From Trematomus loennbergii (lineage: Eukaryota; Chordata; Actinopteri; Perciformes; Nototheniidae), in the NCBI GenBank assembly GCA_012861695.1, contig JAAOOA010000095.1, positions 305,501 to 369,500 on the forward strand: a DNA stretch of 64,000 nucleotides. Direction: 5' to 3'. How positions within the stretch are numbered: the first letter of the stretch is position 1; every line of letters begins with the position of its first letter. Positions 23,060 through 34,300 of the stretch are shown here, piece after piece. The translations under genes were made by a program, and so were the position numbers. The notes under the pieces are model-generated. The model saw nothing but the letters and a program-made list of their open reading frames with translations. It had not been told where the DNA came from and did no database searches.

Positions 23060-23767
23060 TCAACCGGAGAGGTTGGGGTCCAAAAAAGATGACCTCAGTC
23101 TTGCTCTCGTTGAGGTTGAGAAGTTTTTGCTCAGCCAGGATTTTATCTCTGTTAAGCAGTCCATCAACTGCTGTAGTGAGTGTTTGACATTTGCTTTGAG
23201 AGGCAGATAGATCTGTACATCGTCGGCGTAGCAGTGGAAGGGAATATTATGTTTTGTGAGAATTGAACCTAGGGGCAGTATGTACAGTAGAAAAAGGATG
23301 GGGCCCAGAATCGAGCCTTGGGGAACCCCACAGGTAAGAGGGGCTTTGGCAGAGGAGAAGGCACCTAGCTGTACCGAGAAGCTACGGTCTGTCAGGTAGG
23401 ACCTGAACCATGCAAGGGCAGAGCCTGTGATGCCAGCGGACTGTTCAAGCCGTGACAGCAGGATGCTATGGTCCACAGTGTCAAAGGCAGCTGTCAGGTC
23501 TAACAGCACCAAGACAGCTGGGCTACCTGAGTCGGCGGCTAGGAGCAGATCATTAAAAACTCTTAAAAGGGCTGTTTCAGTGCTGTGCATGGGTTTGAAG
23601 CCAGACTGAAACTTTTCATGGATTCCATGCATGGTTAAAAAAGACTGCAGCTGGGCGTAGACTACTCGCTCCAGGGCTTTTGATAAAAAAGGTAGCTGGG
23701 AGATGGGCCTAAAATTTGCGAGAATGGAGGGGTCGAGATTTTTCTTTTTAAGTAGTGGCTTAACCAC
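23060..23767 (-). pseudogene. L2 LINE reverse transcriptase core
   Basis: Motifs seen: FRPISQLPFLSKALERVV, LLDLTAAFDTVDHSILLSRL (first catalytic Asp), GVPQGSILGPILFLLYILPL and the catalytic FHCYADDVQIYLPLK. This is the classic fish L2/Maui pattern. The frame degenerates after LSKNFS. Confidence 0.9.
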
Positions 23768-23814
23768 GGCATGTTTGAAGGCAGCTGGGACACATCCTGA
23801 GCTAAGAGAGGTGT

Positions 23815-24690
23815 TTAAAAGTAATAAAATACTTGCTCCAACTGATCAAAAACATCTCTGAGAAGGCGAGAGGGAATGCTGTCTGAGGTGCAGTTTGTCG
23901 GCCGCAGGTGCTTGACTACATCCGAGAGAGAAGAGAGGGATACAGGCTCAAAGTGGTCGAGGACAGCAGGGCACAGAAAAGGAGCAGGATCTGGGGTAGC
24001 ACTAGTGTGGGCTAGCCTAAGAGCAGATACCTTTTCAATAAAAAATGTAAGAAACTTATCACAGAGAGTAGTCGATGGGACAATAGAAGAAACATCACAG
24101 GGATTAATGATAGAGTTGAGGACATTAAAAAGAACCTGAGGTTTATGGCTGTTTTTGGAGATTAACAGAGAAATGTGCTCTGTTTTGGCTGCTTTGACTG
24201 CCGTCTGGTAGTCAGAAAGGCAAGCACGAAGGATTTCTAGGGAGACATGGAGTTTATCCTTTTTCCATTTTCTCTCTGCACGCCTGCAAGCGCGTCTGAG
24301 AGCACGAGTACAGTCATTGAGCCACGGCTCTGATAGAACTTTGGTGCGTCTAAGCGTAAAAGGAGCAACAGAATCCAGTATTAGTGTGCATGTCGAGTCA
24401 AACATGGAGATAAGCTCATCAGCATTAAAAGCACAGTTCACATCTAATTTACAGATCGGAGAAGCATTAAAAACATCAGAGAACTGTGAGGCAGTCAAGG
24501 GGTTAATCGAACGCAGACGACGCGCAGGGGCACGTGATTCGACTCCTGCGGAAGGGATGGAGGTTGTAAACAGAACCGGTAAATGGTCTGAGATACGCGT
24601 TGCTGCACATATTTCATCCACAGATACAGACAGTCCAAACGATAATACTAAGTCCAAAGTGTGTCCTTTTTGTGTGTGTGGGCCAGCCAC
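23815..24690 (-). pseudogene. L2 LINE endonuclease end and RT N-terminal region
   Basis: The 291-codon frame starts in the endonuclease C-terminus (HTLDLVLSFGLSV, ISDHLPVLFT with the SDH active-site motif), then the linker with PWLNDCTRALRRACRRAER and DSIPSRLLRDVFDQL. A frame break separates it from the RT core at 23767. Confidence 0.85.
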
Positions 24691-25109
24691 GGACTGAACG
24701 AGACCAAAGAATCAAGGAGATTTAAAAAGTCCCTAACCAGAGGTTTGGACTCGCAACACACATGGACATTGAAGTCTCCGGAGATCAAAACACGATCATA
24801 TTTCACCATGATCCCGGACAGAAAGTCAGAAAAGTCATTTATGAAATCCTTATTGCACTTTGGCGGACGATACACGACTGCGCAGAGTATAGGCGAGGCC
24901 GGGTTCAGTTCAAAAAGCTGCAACTCAAAGCTAGCATAGCTAGTTACAGGGTGAAGCAATCGGCATTGGAGGCTAGCTCTAAACACTGATGCTATGCCCC
25001 CACCATGGCCAGTGGCACGGGGGGAGCTGAAGAATGTACAGTCAGGAGGAAGAAGTTCAGAGAACGGTGTATACTCGCCAGCGTGGACCCAGGTCTCCGT
25101 CAGGAACAT
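24648..25109 (-). pseudogene. L2 LINE AP-endonuclease domain
   Basis: Visible motifs: FLTETWVHAGEYTPF (catalytic Glu), GHGGGIASVFR, CAVVYRPPKCNKDFINDFSD and the ISGDFNVHV block. The frame overlaps the next one by about 40 bases in a different phase because of a frameshift. Confidence 0.85.
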
Positions 25110-25596
25110 AAAATCCAGTTCACGAGAGGTGAAGAAGTCGTTTAGCAGGAACGTTTTGTTTGCTATCGACCTAGCGGACTAAAAGCCGTTTGAGTCAGTT
25201 GTTGTCTGTGTTAAAGCTTCTGTGTAACCTTCAGGAAATCCTGGTTCTTAGCGACGTCGGTGGGCGTTAAGTGAACTGCAGTTAGCATCCTGGAAATGAA
25301 CTCAGTGACGTTATCCACTAAAGACAGATGTGTTTACGTTAGCTTCACACTGCTGGCTGTAGGGCAGCTGAAGAGACGAGAGGCACTTTGTAGATAAACT
25401 TCACGTCTTTAGGATTTTCTCTGAAAATCTTCCCGAGTCCTTCACATAGAGAGCAGTCCACCGGCTGATAGAGGACACTCAGAAAGTCTGGAAGGTTCAT
25501 CTGTTGGGCAACACAGAGCTCTTTATACCATTACATTGTAAAGAGTGACTTTAGATTTAACATATTTTCATCCGTTTTTCTCCAGCGTGCCAATGT

Positions 25597-25806
25597 ATGG
25601 GCGGTGGTGGTAAAGTCCGTAGGACTTGGCTTGGGAACCAGAGAGTCACCGGTTCAAGACCCCAGAAGACCAAGTGCTACCCAGGTGTCCCTGAGCAAGG
25701 CAGTGTTCCCTACACTGCTCCCCGGGCGCCGTACATATGGCAGCCCACTGCTCCTAACACTAGGATGGATCAAATGCAGAATGTGCATTTCCCCTCTGTG
25801 GGACGA
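25597..25806 (+). mobile_element. tRNA-derived SINE, copy 2
   Basis: Same element as at 9796-10005, with the GGTTCAAGACCCC B box. It retains GCCGTACATATGGCAG, which copy 1 lost. It was copied as part of the exon module, not by a new insertion. Confidence 0.65.
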
Positions 25807-25852
25807 TGAAGAGCTCCTTCTTCTTCTCTTGATGCATCTGTTTCTGTTTCAG

Positions 25853-25960
25853 GGTCCAGCAGCAGAGACCAGACTCTCCCAGCTGTCTGTCCCTAAAGAG
25901 CGACGCCTCGAAGGACGACTTCATGGACTTTAAAGGACGACCTCCATCTGCTGATCAGAA
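25853..25960 (+). CDS. NLR N-terminal repeat exon 3
   Basis: A 108-bp exon after TTTCAG and before GTAAGC. It reads SPSCLSLKSDASKDDFMDFK then GRPPSADQK in the spliced frame, with 2-2 phase. It has one more codon (GRPP for GPP) than the exon at 10036. Confidence 0.85.
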
Positions 25961-25965
25961 GTAAG

Positions 25966-26465
25966 CTGTCCGGTTATGATAGAAGCAGACTTGATTACTG
26001 CAACAGTGTTTTACTACAACTCATCCAGAACGCTGCCACCAGAGTCCTCATTGAAACCAGAGGAATTGAGCTCATCACCTCAGCTCTCAAAGCTCCTGCA
26101 CTGGCTTCCAATACCACAAAGAACACACTTCAAAATCTTACTTTTAACTCACAAAGCACTCAATGGATTGGGACCAGAATACATGTCTGATATGCTGCTC
26201 TGTAACGAGCCACCCAGAGCTCTCAGATCATCGGGCAGGTTTACTCATCGTCCACCGGGTCAGAACCAAATTCACTGAGGTAGCTTTTAGCTTCTATGCA
26301 CTGCAGATCTGGAACAACCTTCCTGAGATCTGAGGTCCACCCCACCCTGAGTTCTTTAAATCAAGTCTGAAAGCTTTCTCTTTAGTGCTTCCTATCCAGA
26401 GATCATCTCACTCTGTTTCATCATTGCACTTCAACACTTTTAGCTGCATTATGTGTATTTAGGCC
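25966..26465 (+). mobile_element. LINE RT 3' fragment, copy 2
   Basis: Copy of the fragment at 10541-11060. It begins only a few bases after the splice donor because the MITE and nearby intron are absent. One frame gives LHWLPIPQRTHFKILLLTHK and KALNGLGPEYMSDMLL. Confidence 0.8.
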
Positions 26466-26740
26466 ACATCAGTATCCTCATCCTCCTAAACATGTCTGCA
26501 GCTTTTGACCCCATCTCCCATACCATCATGCTCAACCGCCTATCAACTACCTTGGCCTTACGAGTACAGCTCTATCCTGGTTCCACTCATACCTCTCACA
26601 GGTAACAGTTTGTCACCATCAGAAACTCCAGCTCCCTCCAGCCCCAGTCAACCAAGGCGTGCCGCAAGGCTCAGTGCTTGGCCCTCTTCTCTTCACCATC
26701 TACATGCTCCCCTTGGTCAAATCATGTCTAATGTATAATG
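26466..26740 (+). mobile_element. Second LINE RT fragment (L2/CR1-like core)
   Basis: Translation gives [17 protein letters not shown], then [20 protein letters not shown] with frame changes. These are the first-Asp and QGS blocks of an RT. It follows the 3' fragment and is a different piece of such an element. Confidence 0.75.
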
Positions 26741-26955
26741 TATGAGTAAAGATACACAACTGTCCACCAACCATTTTTAATCCTGTTGCACATTTAACTT
26801 CGTTACCCACTTTTGGTTTTCTCTTCTCTTCTCTTACTACATATTCTAACATCCCGACAGACCATGACTTTACTATGCATTGCAACTAGTAGCAGGGTCT
26901 TAGTTGATCATATTTAAACATATCACACAAGCACATTCATCTGTTTCTGTTTCAG

Positions 26956-27060
26956 GGTCCAGCAGCAGAGACCAGACTCTCCCAGCTGTCTGTCCCTAAA
27001 GAGCGACTGGTCGAAGGACGACTTCATGGACTTTAAAGGACCTCCATCTGCTGATCAGAA
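26956..27060 (+). CDS. NLR N-terminal repeat exon 4
   Basis: 105 bp between TTTCAG and GTAAGC, phase 2-2, reading SPSCLSLKSDWSKDDFMDFK and GPPSADQK. It differs from the others mainly by W for A after KSD. Confidence 0.85.
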
Positions 27061-27611
27061 GTAAGCTGTAACTCATAGTAAGAGTCCGGTTATGATAGAA
27101 TAAAACTAGTTGATATGAAGTCTTGTCCAACTTATTTTCCAGCAGTCTTTCTCCAGCATGTTTTACGGCCTGATAAATGGGACAATAATCAGGAGAGTGA
27201 GAGCGGTGTTTCCTCAGCGAGAACTTTACTCTAGTCAATTGCATTACCAAAAGTACAGCAAGTAGAAAACATGCAAAGCTTCTTTAGTAGAGTCCAAACA
27301 CTTTTTCGTTTCACAGCATTTATCTAACACTTCTTACTTTCCTCTAATATTACTGTCACCATCAGATAGCTTAAACAACATTAGCATCGCACACAAGTCA
27401 CTAAAGTGCATGAAATATAATTGTACAGATAGCAGAACACTCAATAATATGTGTTGATGTCCCAGTTTTAAAATGTCATTACGACCTGTTCACATATTAG
27501 CAACACAGACCGATATTACCATTACATAGTTAAATATAATGACTTTAGATTTAACATATTCTTCATCAGTTTTCTCCAGCATGCCAATGTCTGCATCTGT
27601 TTCTGTTTCAG
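27061..27611. other. NLR intron
   Basis: Begins with the common module sequence (TAACTCATAGTAAGAGTCCGG), which marks the empty site of the MITE at 10150. No gene is seen. Confidence 0.5.
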
Positions 27612-27717
27612 GGTCCAGCAGCAGAGACCAGACTCCCAGCTGTCTGTCCCTAAAGAGCGACGCCTCGAAGGACGACTTCATAAACTTTAAAGGACGACCT
27701 CCATCTGCTGATCAGAA
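27612..27717 (+). pseudogene. NLR N-terminal repeat exon 5, 2-bp deletion
   Basis: The exon is 106 bp because GACTCTCCC became GACTCCC. It still shows SCLSLKSDASKDDFINFKG and GRPPSADQK, but the entry phase no longer matches neighbouring exons. LTR element A begins five bases after its splice donor (27723), keeping only GTAAG of the intron. Confidence 0.8.
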
Positions 27718-27722
27718 GTAAG

Positions 27723-28231
27723 TGTGGGGGAAAACTTCTGTGTAGCAATGCAGTGGGAGTCACCGACTCAGAAGGAGACACGGTGAGAGCTGGAGCTTTG
27801 ATGTCAAACACTGATGGTTTATTACTAGTTTCGGCCGGAAGATTCACATCACAAGTCAAAGAGCCAGAGGGTCTGACTTCACGGTCAATTCTGAAGAGCC
27901 TTTCTATGCTAGACCTTTTAACTGGTTCACAGAGAGTAATCAACATCTCTGAAGGAGTAGACTAAACAGCTGGGAACACTGAACCACTTGCGTCCGACAC
28001 TTATGGCCTCAAAGATTTCACATCTTAGAGTCCACAAACACCGATAAAGAAGTGCCTCAGCGTTCTCACAACAATTACCATTCGTGCCAGACAAGTTGAC
28101 CGGTCACAAACTGGTAACAACAACACATATGGCACCAAGGCCTTTCCTTAAAGGAGATAACAGACGTCAGAGTAGATCATAAAACGTCACAGAGCAAAAG
28201 GTTAGATATCTAGAAGAATTATTCCTTAACA
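27723..28231 (-). mobile_element. LTR of retroelement A (3' LTR)
   Basis: The 509-bp block starts TG and ends CA. On the minus strand it has an AATAAA signal (in TAATAAACCATCAG) near its end. Immediately outside at 28232-28248 the minus strand is GATAAAAAGAGAGGAAC, a polypurine tract, so this is the 3' LTR of a minus-strand element. A partial copy lies at 60755-60913 and a relative at 55927-56305. Confidence 0.85.
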
Positions 28232-30774
28232 GTTCCTCTCTTTTTATCATTTTTGATAACCTTAAAACATTAGTCTAAGAATAATTTGGTCAATACTTAA
28301 ATCAATAGGCGTCTTCAGATTCGAGTGTGGTCTCCCCTTACATTCAATTACATCACAAAGTAGAATAAGATTGAAACATTCAATCACAATGATTGATACA
28401 GGCAATCATAATAGGAACAATTATCTCTCATCCGTGTTTGGAGCATCTTTTGTCTATAAGCACAATAATGAACACACATAAAACACAGATACATAATAGC
28501 AAAATATTTGTTTTAAACTAATATCTTTTATCATTTAAACCATTAGTTAATGTCATTATCAAACTATAAAATCAAAACCAGAAACAGCTTAAAGATTTGC
28601 TTTAAGGCAATCACTAGTCAAAAGCATTTCAAACTTAGGATCATAAGAGATCCAGCTAAGGCATAAAACTCACAGTGGTGATTTGATCAATCTGTAATCG
28701 GCAAAGTTGCAGTGTCCTCAATTTTAGGATTACTTTACGTTTACTTCATTACGCTTTAGCCAAGAGTAAGGCACTTAGTCTTAGTAAAATCAATACATTC
28801 ATTTTAGTCAAGTACATTGTTCAAAATCTGAAAAGGAAAAATTAGGCAAATATTCAAAGACTTTTGTAAAAACCTGGAAAGGAAAGATTAAACATTCTTA
28901 AAACTTTAATTCATACATTTGTAAATGCTACCACTGATCTGTACCAAATTAAGTCTATCAATTATTCTTATTAGCCATATTTACCTGAACATCTACTGAT
29001 GGTGCTTGGAAAGGGTTCTTCTGTGTTTATCTAATGTTGAATATAGAATATCAATTTCTTTAAATTATACTTCTCTAATTTGAGGATCAAATATGCTACA
29101 TAATTGTTATATGAATTATTATAAATATTTGTTTTGGGCCAAAACTGAAATGAATCCAGTACTTGAAACACCATTTTAGGTCTGTCTTGTGCATGGACAA
29201 TCCATTAAAGAGTAGTGTTGTTAAGCCTGAGTGCTGGATGATTAAGGATATTAACATTATCTGTTATAATATTAGAAATACCTTATTATTCAATACCTTA
29301 TAATCTAAAAATATTTATTTTTTATTTGTTTAGTGTGAAAGTGTAATCTGATCTGACTAAATATATTTATCACCACTATTTAACACATGTCTGGTCATTG
29401 GAAATATAAAACCAATCATTAATTGTACATCTTTAAACATCTGGTCATTCAATTCAAAGTTCATCTTTGTACGAGAGCTGGAAGAACATGTCCGTCAGTC
29501 TTCGTTCTCCTCCTCCCTTTATGACACTGAGTGTCTGGTGTGTAAAGGCATCCTGATACTGTAGATTAGCACTGAGGTGCTGATTGGCTCAAACTCTTCT
29601 CCATCAGAGCGCCATATTTCAACCCCCAATTGCTCTGCTTTTGTGTGGCTCATTCAGTGAGCACTGTAGCTGACCCCCCAGTGAGACGGAGGCTCATCTG
29701 CCTGTATTCCTTCTGCTATCTGCTTGAGTACAACTGCGTATTCCTGATGCATCCTGGTGTCCCCCCGTGATGGGAGAGGTTAGGAAGACATCAAACTCCT
29801 CCAAGAAACATGGAACCTTGTATTATAGAAACCTCTGAAGCCCTCGCTCGTCCTGCAGGGTTGTCTGCTAGAGCACACCGAGCAGAAAGGTGAAGAGAAG
29901 AACCCCCTCTTATCAGAAAGGTGAAGAGAAGCATCCCATCTTATCAGAAAGGTGAAGAGAAGCATCCCATCTTATCAGAAAGGTGAAGAGAAGAACCCCC
30001 TCTTATCAGAAAGGTGAAGAGAAGAACCCCCTCTTATCAGAAAGGTGAAGAGAAGAACCCCTCTTATCAGAAAGGTGAAGAGAAGCATCCCATCTTATCA
30101 GAAAGTGAAGAGAAGAACCCCCTCTTATCAGAAAGGTGAAGAGAAGAACCCCCTCTTATCAGAAAGGTGAAGAGAAGCATCCCATCTTATCAGAAAGGTG
30201 AAGAGAAGCATCCCATCTTATCAGAAAGGTGAAGAGAAGCATCCCCTCTTATCAGAAAGGTGAAGAGAAGCATCCCATCTCGAACGACCTTGTGCTTCCT
30301 TGCACGTGGCTGGGGGTGCTCTTTGCACCCGGAGAGTGTGACCCTCTCTCTCTGACCCTTGGCCTTGAGAGCTGTCCTAGTTATTGGGTTAACACTTGAT
30401 AGGGATGTTTTTCTGAGTGAAGACAACTCAAAGTAATGGATTAGCACATTATCATTTAATTACAAAAGTAGGCCCCTCAGAATTATTTGGGAGCCCTCCT
30501 GACACATGCACATTATCATTTTGAAGGTTTGTGTTAGTCATTGAACATGCAAGAATCATATACTCATCAGTCCATAGCAAATAAATTATATTGTAAGTTA
30601 AAGGTGAGCTTGTCCCTGTGGATATAACCCCTTCCCAATGATTCTAAATGTTATATTAATTCACCATTTACCATATTTTGTCTCTTCCATAAAACATAGG
30701 TTTGAGAAATAATTTACCCAATATAAAATAACTTACTCAATATAATTGACTCTTCCCTCCCTTTTCTTACATAT
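28232..30774 (-). mobile_element. Interior of retroelement A (left part)
   Basis: AT-rich sequence with no recognisable gag or pol. It includes a 31-bp tandem repeat. It is interrupted by LTR element 1 at 30779 and probably resumes at 37551. The matching 5' LTR is not found before the exon fragment at 39103, so the element is incomplete. Confidence 0.55.
29883..30285. repeat. 31-bp tandem repeat, about 13 copies
   Basis: The unit is AGAAAGGTGAAGAGAAG followed by either AACCCCCTCTTATC or CATCCCATCTTATC. The two unit types alternate irregularly. Confidence 0.93.
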
Positions 30775-30778
30775 GTTA

Positions 30779-31357
30779 TGTTGTGGAGATCCAGCACTCA
30801 CACAACAGGAAAGAATGAAACAGAGAGGAATCAATAAAACACAAACACAGATATAGCTGATAAGTAATTATTATTTAGTTGTTGCAACAAACAAACAATA
30901 ATGGGAAGTACATCACCTGCTGCCACAGCAGCCAATCGCGGAAATGCCCCCAGAACAGAAGAAACACAGGGCTATATATACTTTTCTAAATGACACACGA
31001 ACATGTTCCCTAAACATGTTTAACACACACACATTGTATCATGCAGCCAACCACAACATGTCACATGTTTTTCTCTCTGAAAGCTATACCTGTATATGTT
31101 TAAACGTCATCATCTCATGATATCTTTAGGATTAGTTAACTAACAAAGGTTAACTGTTTTTATAACCCGAGGCCTTCTCTGAACTTCCTATACCCTCGGT
31201 GTCAGCTCACTTAAAATGAATACATCTATTGATAATTCAGAACGACCATTGTCTCTCTAACTGTGTGTGACCCAACTCAGTAACACACATCATATAGCTT
31301 AGCATGTGATCTCTAATAATATCAGAAATACGCTGTATTAAACATTCTGCCATAACA
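30779..31357 (-). repeat. 3' LTR of element 1
   Basis: Begins TGTTGTGGAGATCC on + and ends CCATAACA; contains a TATATATA segment near 30973. Pairs with 36969-37546. Confidence 0.93.
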
Positions 31358-34300
31358 CTCCCTTTTATTAATTAAGATCACTTAATCAAAAAAGATTATT
31401 ATTACAAGTAACCTACTGAGTTCCGCCCTCGAAAGCCCAAAATGACTATCTGAAAAATATTTATCAATGGGTAATCATTTTACTCAAGGCAGAAGTCACA
31501 GGTCACCTGTAATGTACCTACTCACAATAGCCAAAAAACACCTTTTTGATTATAACACAAAAAGTGGAAGAAAAGACAATTGCGCTAATCCTACTCTACT
31601 TAAATGGAAAATCATTTAAAAAACCTCAGTATGCTTCAGAGGAAAACATCTATTTGTCTCATTCAAGTTTAACAAACTTACATACATAATGAAAAATCTT
31701 CCAAAACACTTATAGCAAGATGTAACTGTGTCCACTCTTTCTACTTCTGTTATATTGTCCAGTAAACACTTCTTCAGGGTGTGCACGTTCCGATCTCCAT
31801 GCGTAGCCTTTAGATGGAATATCTATCTTAGCCTTCATGCTGTAATGTCCCATCTCATAGCAAAATCCCTTGATGACATCTGAAGCAACATCATTACCAT
31901 TTGAATTGGACGGAACTGTAGTCAGAAAAACTGAGACTTCAGTAAAAGAACAGTTAACGGTGGATCTTCTATATGTTCTCTGGAGTGTTGAGATTACTAA
32001 TATACTTGGCTGTAAATCATCTCAGAAGTTTTGGGTTTTATTCTTCGTGTTGACCCAAACCCATAAGACAATAGCAGTGGAAGAATAGCTGGAAGTCATC
32101 CAGCTGCCTTCATTGATACTCCAGTCTGCCTCAGAATGATCCATCTTCCCTCCTCAAGATTGCAAGGGAAAGACAGCTTTGACCTGGGTAGAAAATAGCA
32201 CTTGCATTCTGGGTTAACAGCCTACAGTCGACCACTAGGTCTTAGAGTCTTATCTATCATTTTTAAACTTCTTGAAACCATGAAATGTTGTTTGTGTTGT
32301 GTTTTTACTTACCCACAATTTCCTAAACACACAACAAACATCTCCTGCAACATTGTTCAGCCATGGTGCTGAAACCAATCAGATCTCAACTTGAACAATA
32401 CATTTAATCATACGTCTTAGCAGAACCCAATCGAGAGCTTGACCATGTGGGAAAAAGTTTTTTTAGGCGACAAGTTTCATTTGCCCTCTGGATCATGTGA
32501 GGGTTAAAAGATTCACGTGACAAGAATTCAAAGAAATCTGAAACCAATGTGTCACAGAAGAAATAATGAAAGATTTCAACTGGGATGGAAACAAAATATT
32601 ATCAAATACATCTTGAAATTAAATTACTAAATTGAACAATAAACCCATTATACCCCTCCTGGAAACATTGTCCTCCAACCCATAGAGACCATGTTTCCCA
32701 AATAAGACACTTCAGAGTACCCATCTTCACATACAATGTTATTTCAAAGTCCTATGACTCATCATCAGGAACACCTAAAACAAAGGAAAAAAAAAACTTT
32801 CTCCTGTCAAAAAGAATCAGCAATGTTAAAAATCAAGCTACATAGTCATCAAGCCATGCAGGGATCATGCAGAGTCAAACAAAATTCATGCGTCATGTCT
32901 CACAATGGTTCAACAATGGCATAGTCAGAAAACCATTGCCAAAAGCATTGTGTGCATCCCAAAATAAAATCACCTTTTGTCGGTGGGTCAGTTTACTGTA
33001 ACAGTCAGAATTGACAAATCAATTCACATTCATTCAGTCTTTGCAAAGTCTAAGTCAGTCTCGAGATCTCATGTCCTATAGTAGTGCACTTTGATATTCT
33101 ACCAGCTGGAGTTTTTAATCAGTGACATCATGGTGTTGATGTCAAACAATGCAACAAAGTTTTTCCCGTGTTCGCAGCACAATTTTCTTCAGATGTTTAA
33201 ACAAACAAATTATCAATACACTTCATTAATGTACTGCCCCTAGGAAACACAAAGCCTGACAAATGTTCATGCAAGGCATTCCTAAGTGAACCTGCAGATA
33301 ACGGCCTTTTTAATTAATATTCCAAATTAATCAATAATAATAACAATAATCCATTTTAATCAATTTGTTTACCCTTAGAAGTGAACATATCTCATAATGT
33401 TTCACCAGGATGTTAAACTAAGCTTTAGCCAAATCAATCATTATTACTGTATGAGATTTAACTGGTGATTGAACAAACAAAGCCTCTTTGTTTACGACAT
33501 GCAAACACATGTTTTCCAAGTTCAGCATCAGCCTTTGTTACTCTAAAATTACGTTTTAAATAGGAATATTAGAAATGGAACAAATATTAAATCTTCAGAA
33601 ATGTTCTTAACAATTGGAGAGTAATGCCATCTCTCCATCTAGGAAATAGCCAACATGTTTAAAAATGTCAGATATATAAAAATAAGCCTAAATACTCCTT
33701 TACTATCAAAGTCTAAAGCTAGACCTAAGGTGAACAGTTTTGGTAATGGACAATTTAATCTAAAAACAAAACAAAATTGGACTCGTGTTTTTGTTATTTG
33801 TTCTTCAAAATACATTAGTAAATACTTTGTGAAGTATTCACAATATAACTAACCCTCTCTAGGATATCAAATCCGTTCATCTTTAACCAGATACTATTTC
33901 CCTATTTATTTTTAGTTCATGATAACAATGGTATAAACCACACGTTTTACCCATAGCTAGTTTATATGTCAAGATTATTATGTGTGATAAAATAATCAGA
34001 TGTCTTGTATGCTAAACAAGGATATTAAACTTTAATCTTTTCAGTATTCCAGACCATCGTTAAACAAGCAGCCTCTTTTCTTAAACACTAAACATAATGT
34101 TCTGCACCACCCTCTGGAAAACTCTTGCACAGTTATGCTATAAAATCATTGCAATTTCTTCAGAGTCTGAACAGTCTGAGACAAGCCTGTCTCAAGATCT
34201 TGTCATAATGAGAACAGTCAGTGATTCGTTGTCCTCTGCAGCTGTAGTCAGTGGCAGGGCCCCCAAAAAGCTAGAGACGGCCCTGGTCAGTGGGCTCAAG

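Larger units (their letters stand above)
22307..25175 (-). mobile_element. L2-type LINE, 5' truncated, with (TCAAA)n tail
   Basis: The 3' end on the minus strand finishes in repeated ATTTG (GATCAAATCAAATC on +). Three frames cover endonuclease (24648-25109), linker and RT N-terminus (23815-24690) and RT core (23060-23767), with a tail fragment at 22711-22932. The 5' end is cut within the first residues of the endonuclease. Three or more frameshifts separate the frames. It joins the transposon composite on one side and the copied NLR intron on the other. Confidence 0.9.
25176..25960 (+). repeat. Duplicated intron-exon block (copy 2 of 2)
   Basis: Near-identical to 9375-10140, with intron, SINE and N-terminal exon. 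It differs by small indels, for example an extra GACGAC-related codon in the exon and a longer SINE body. Confidence 0.85.

Noticed and set aside
24317..24697. 126-codon plus-strand frame
   Set aside because: Antisense shadow of the L2 polyprotein.
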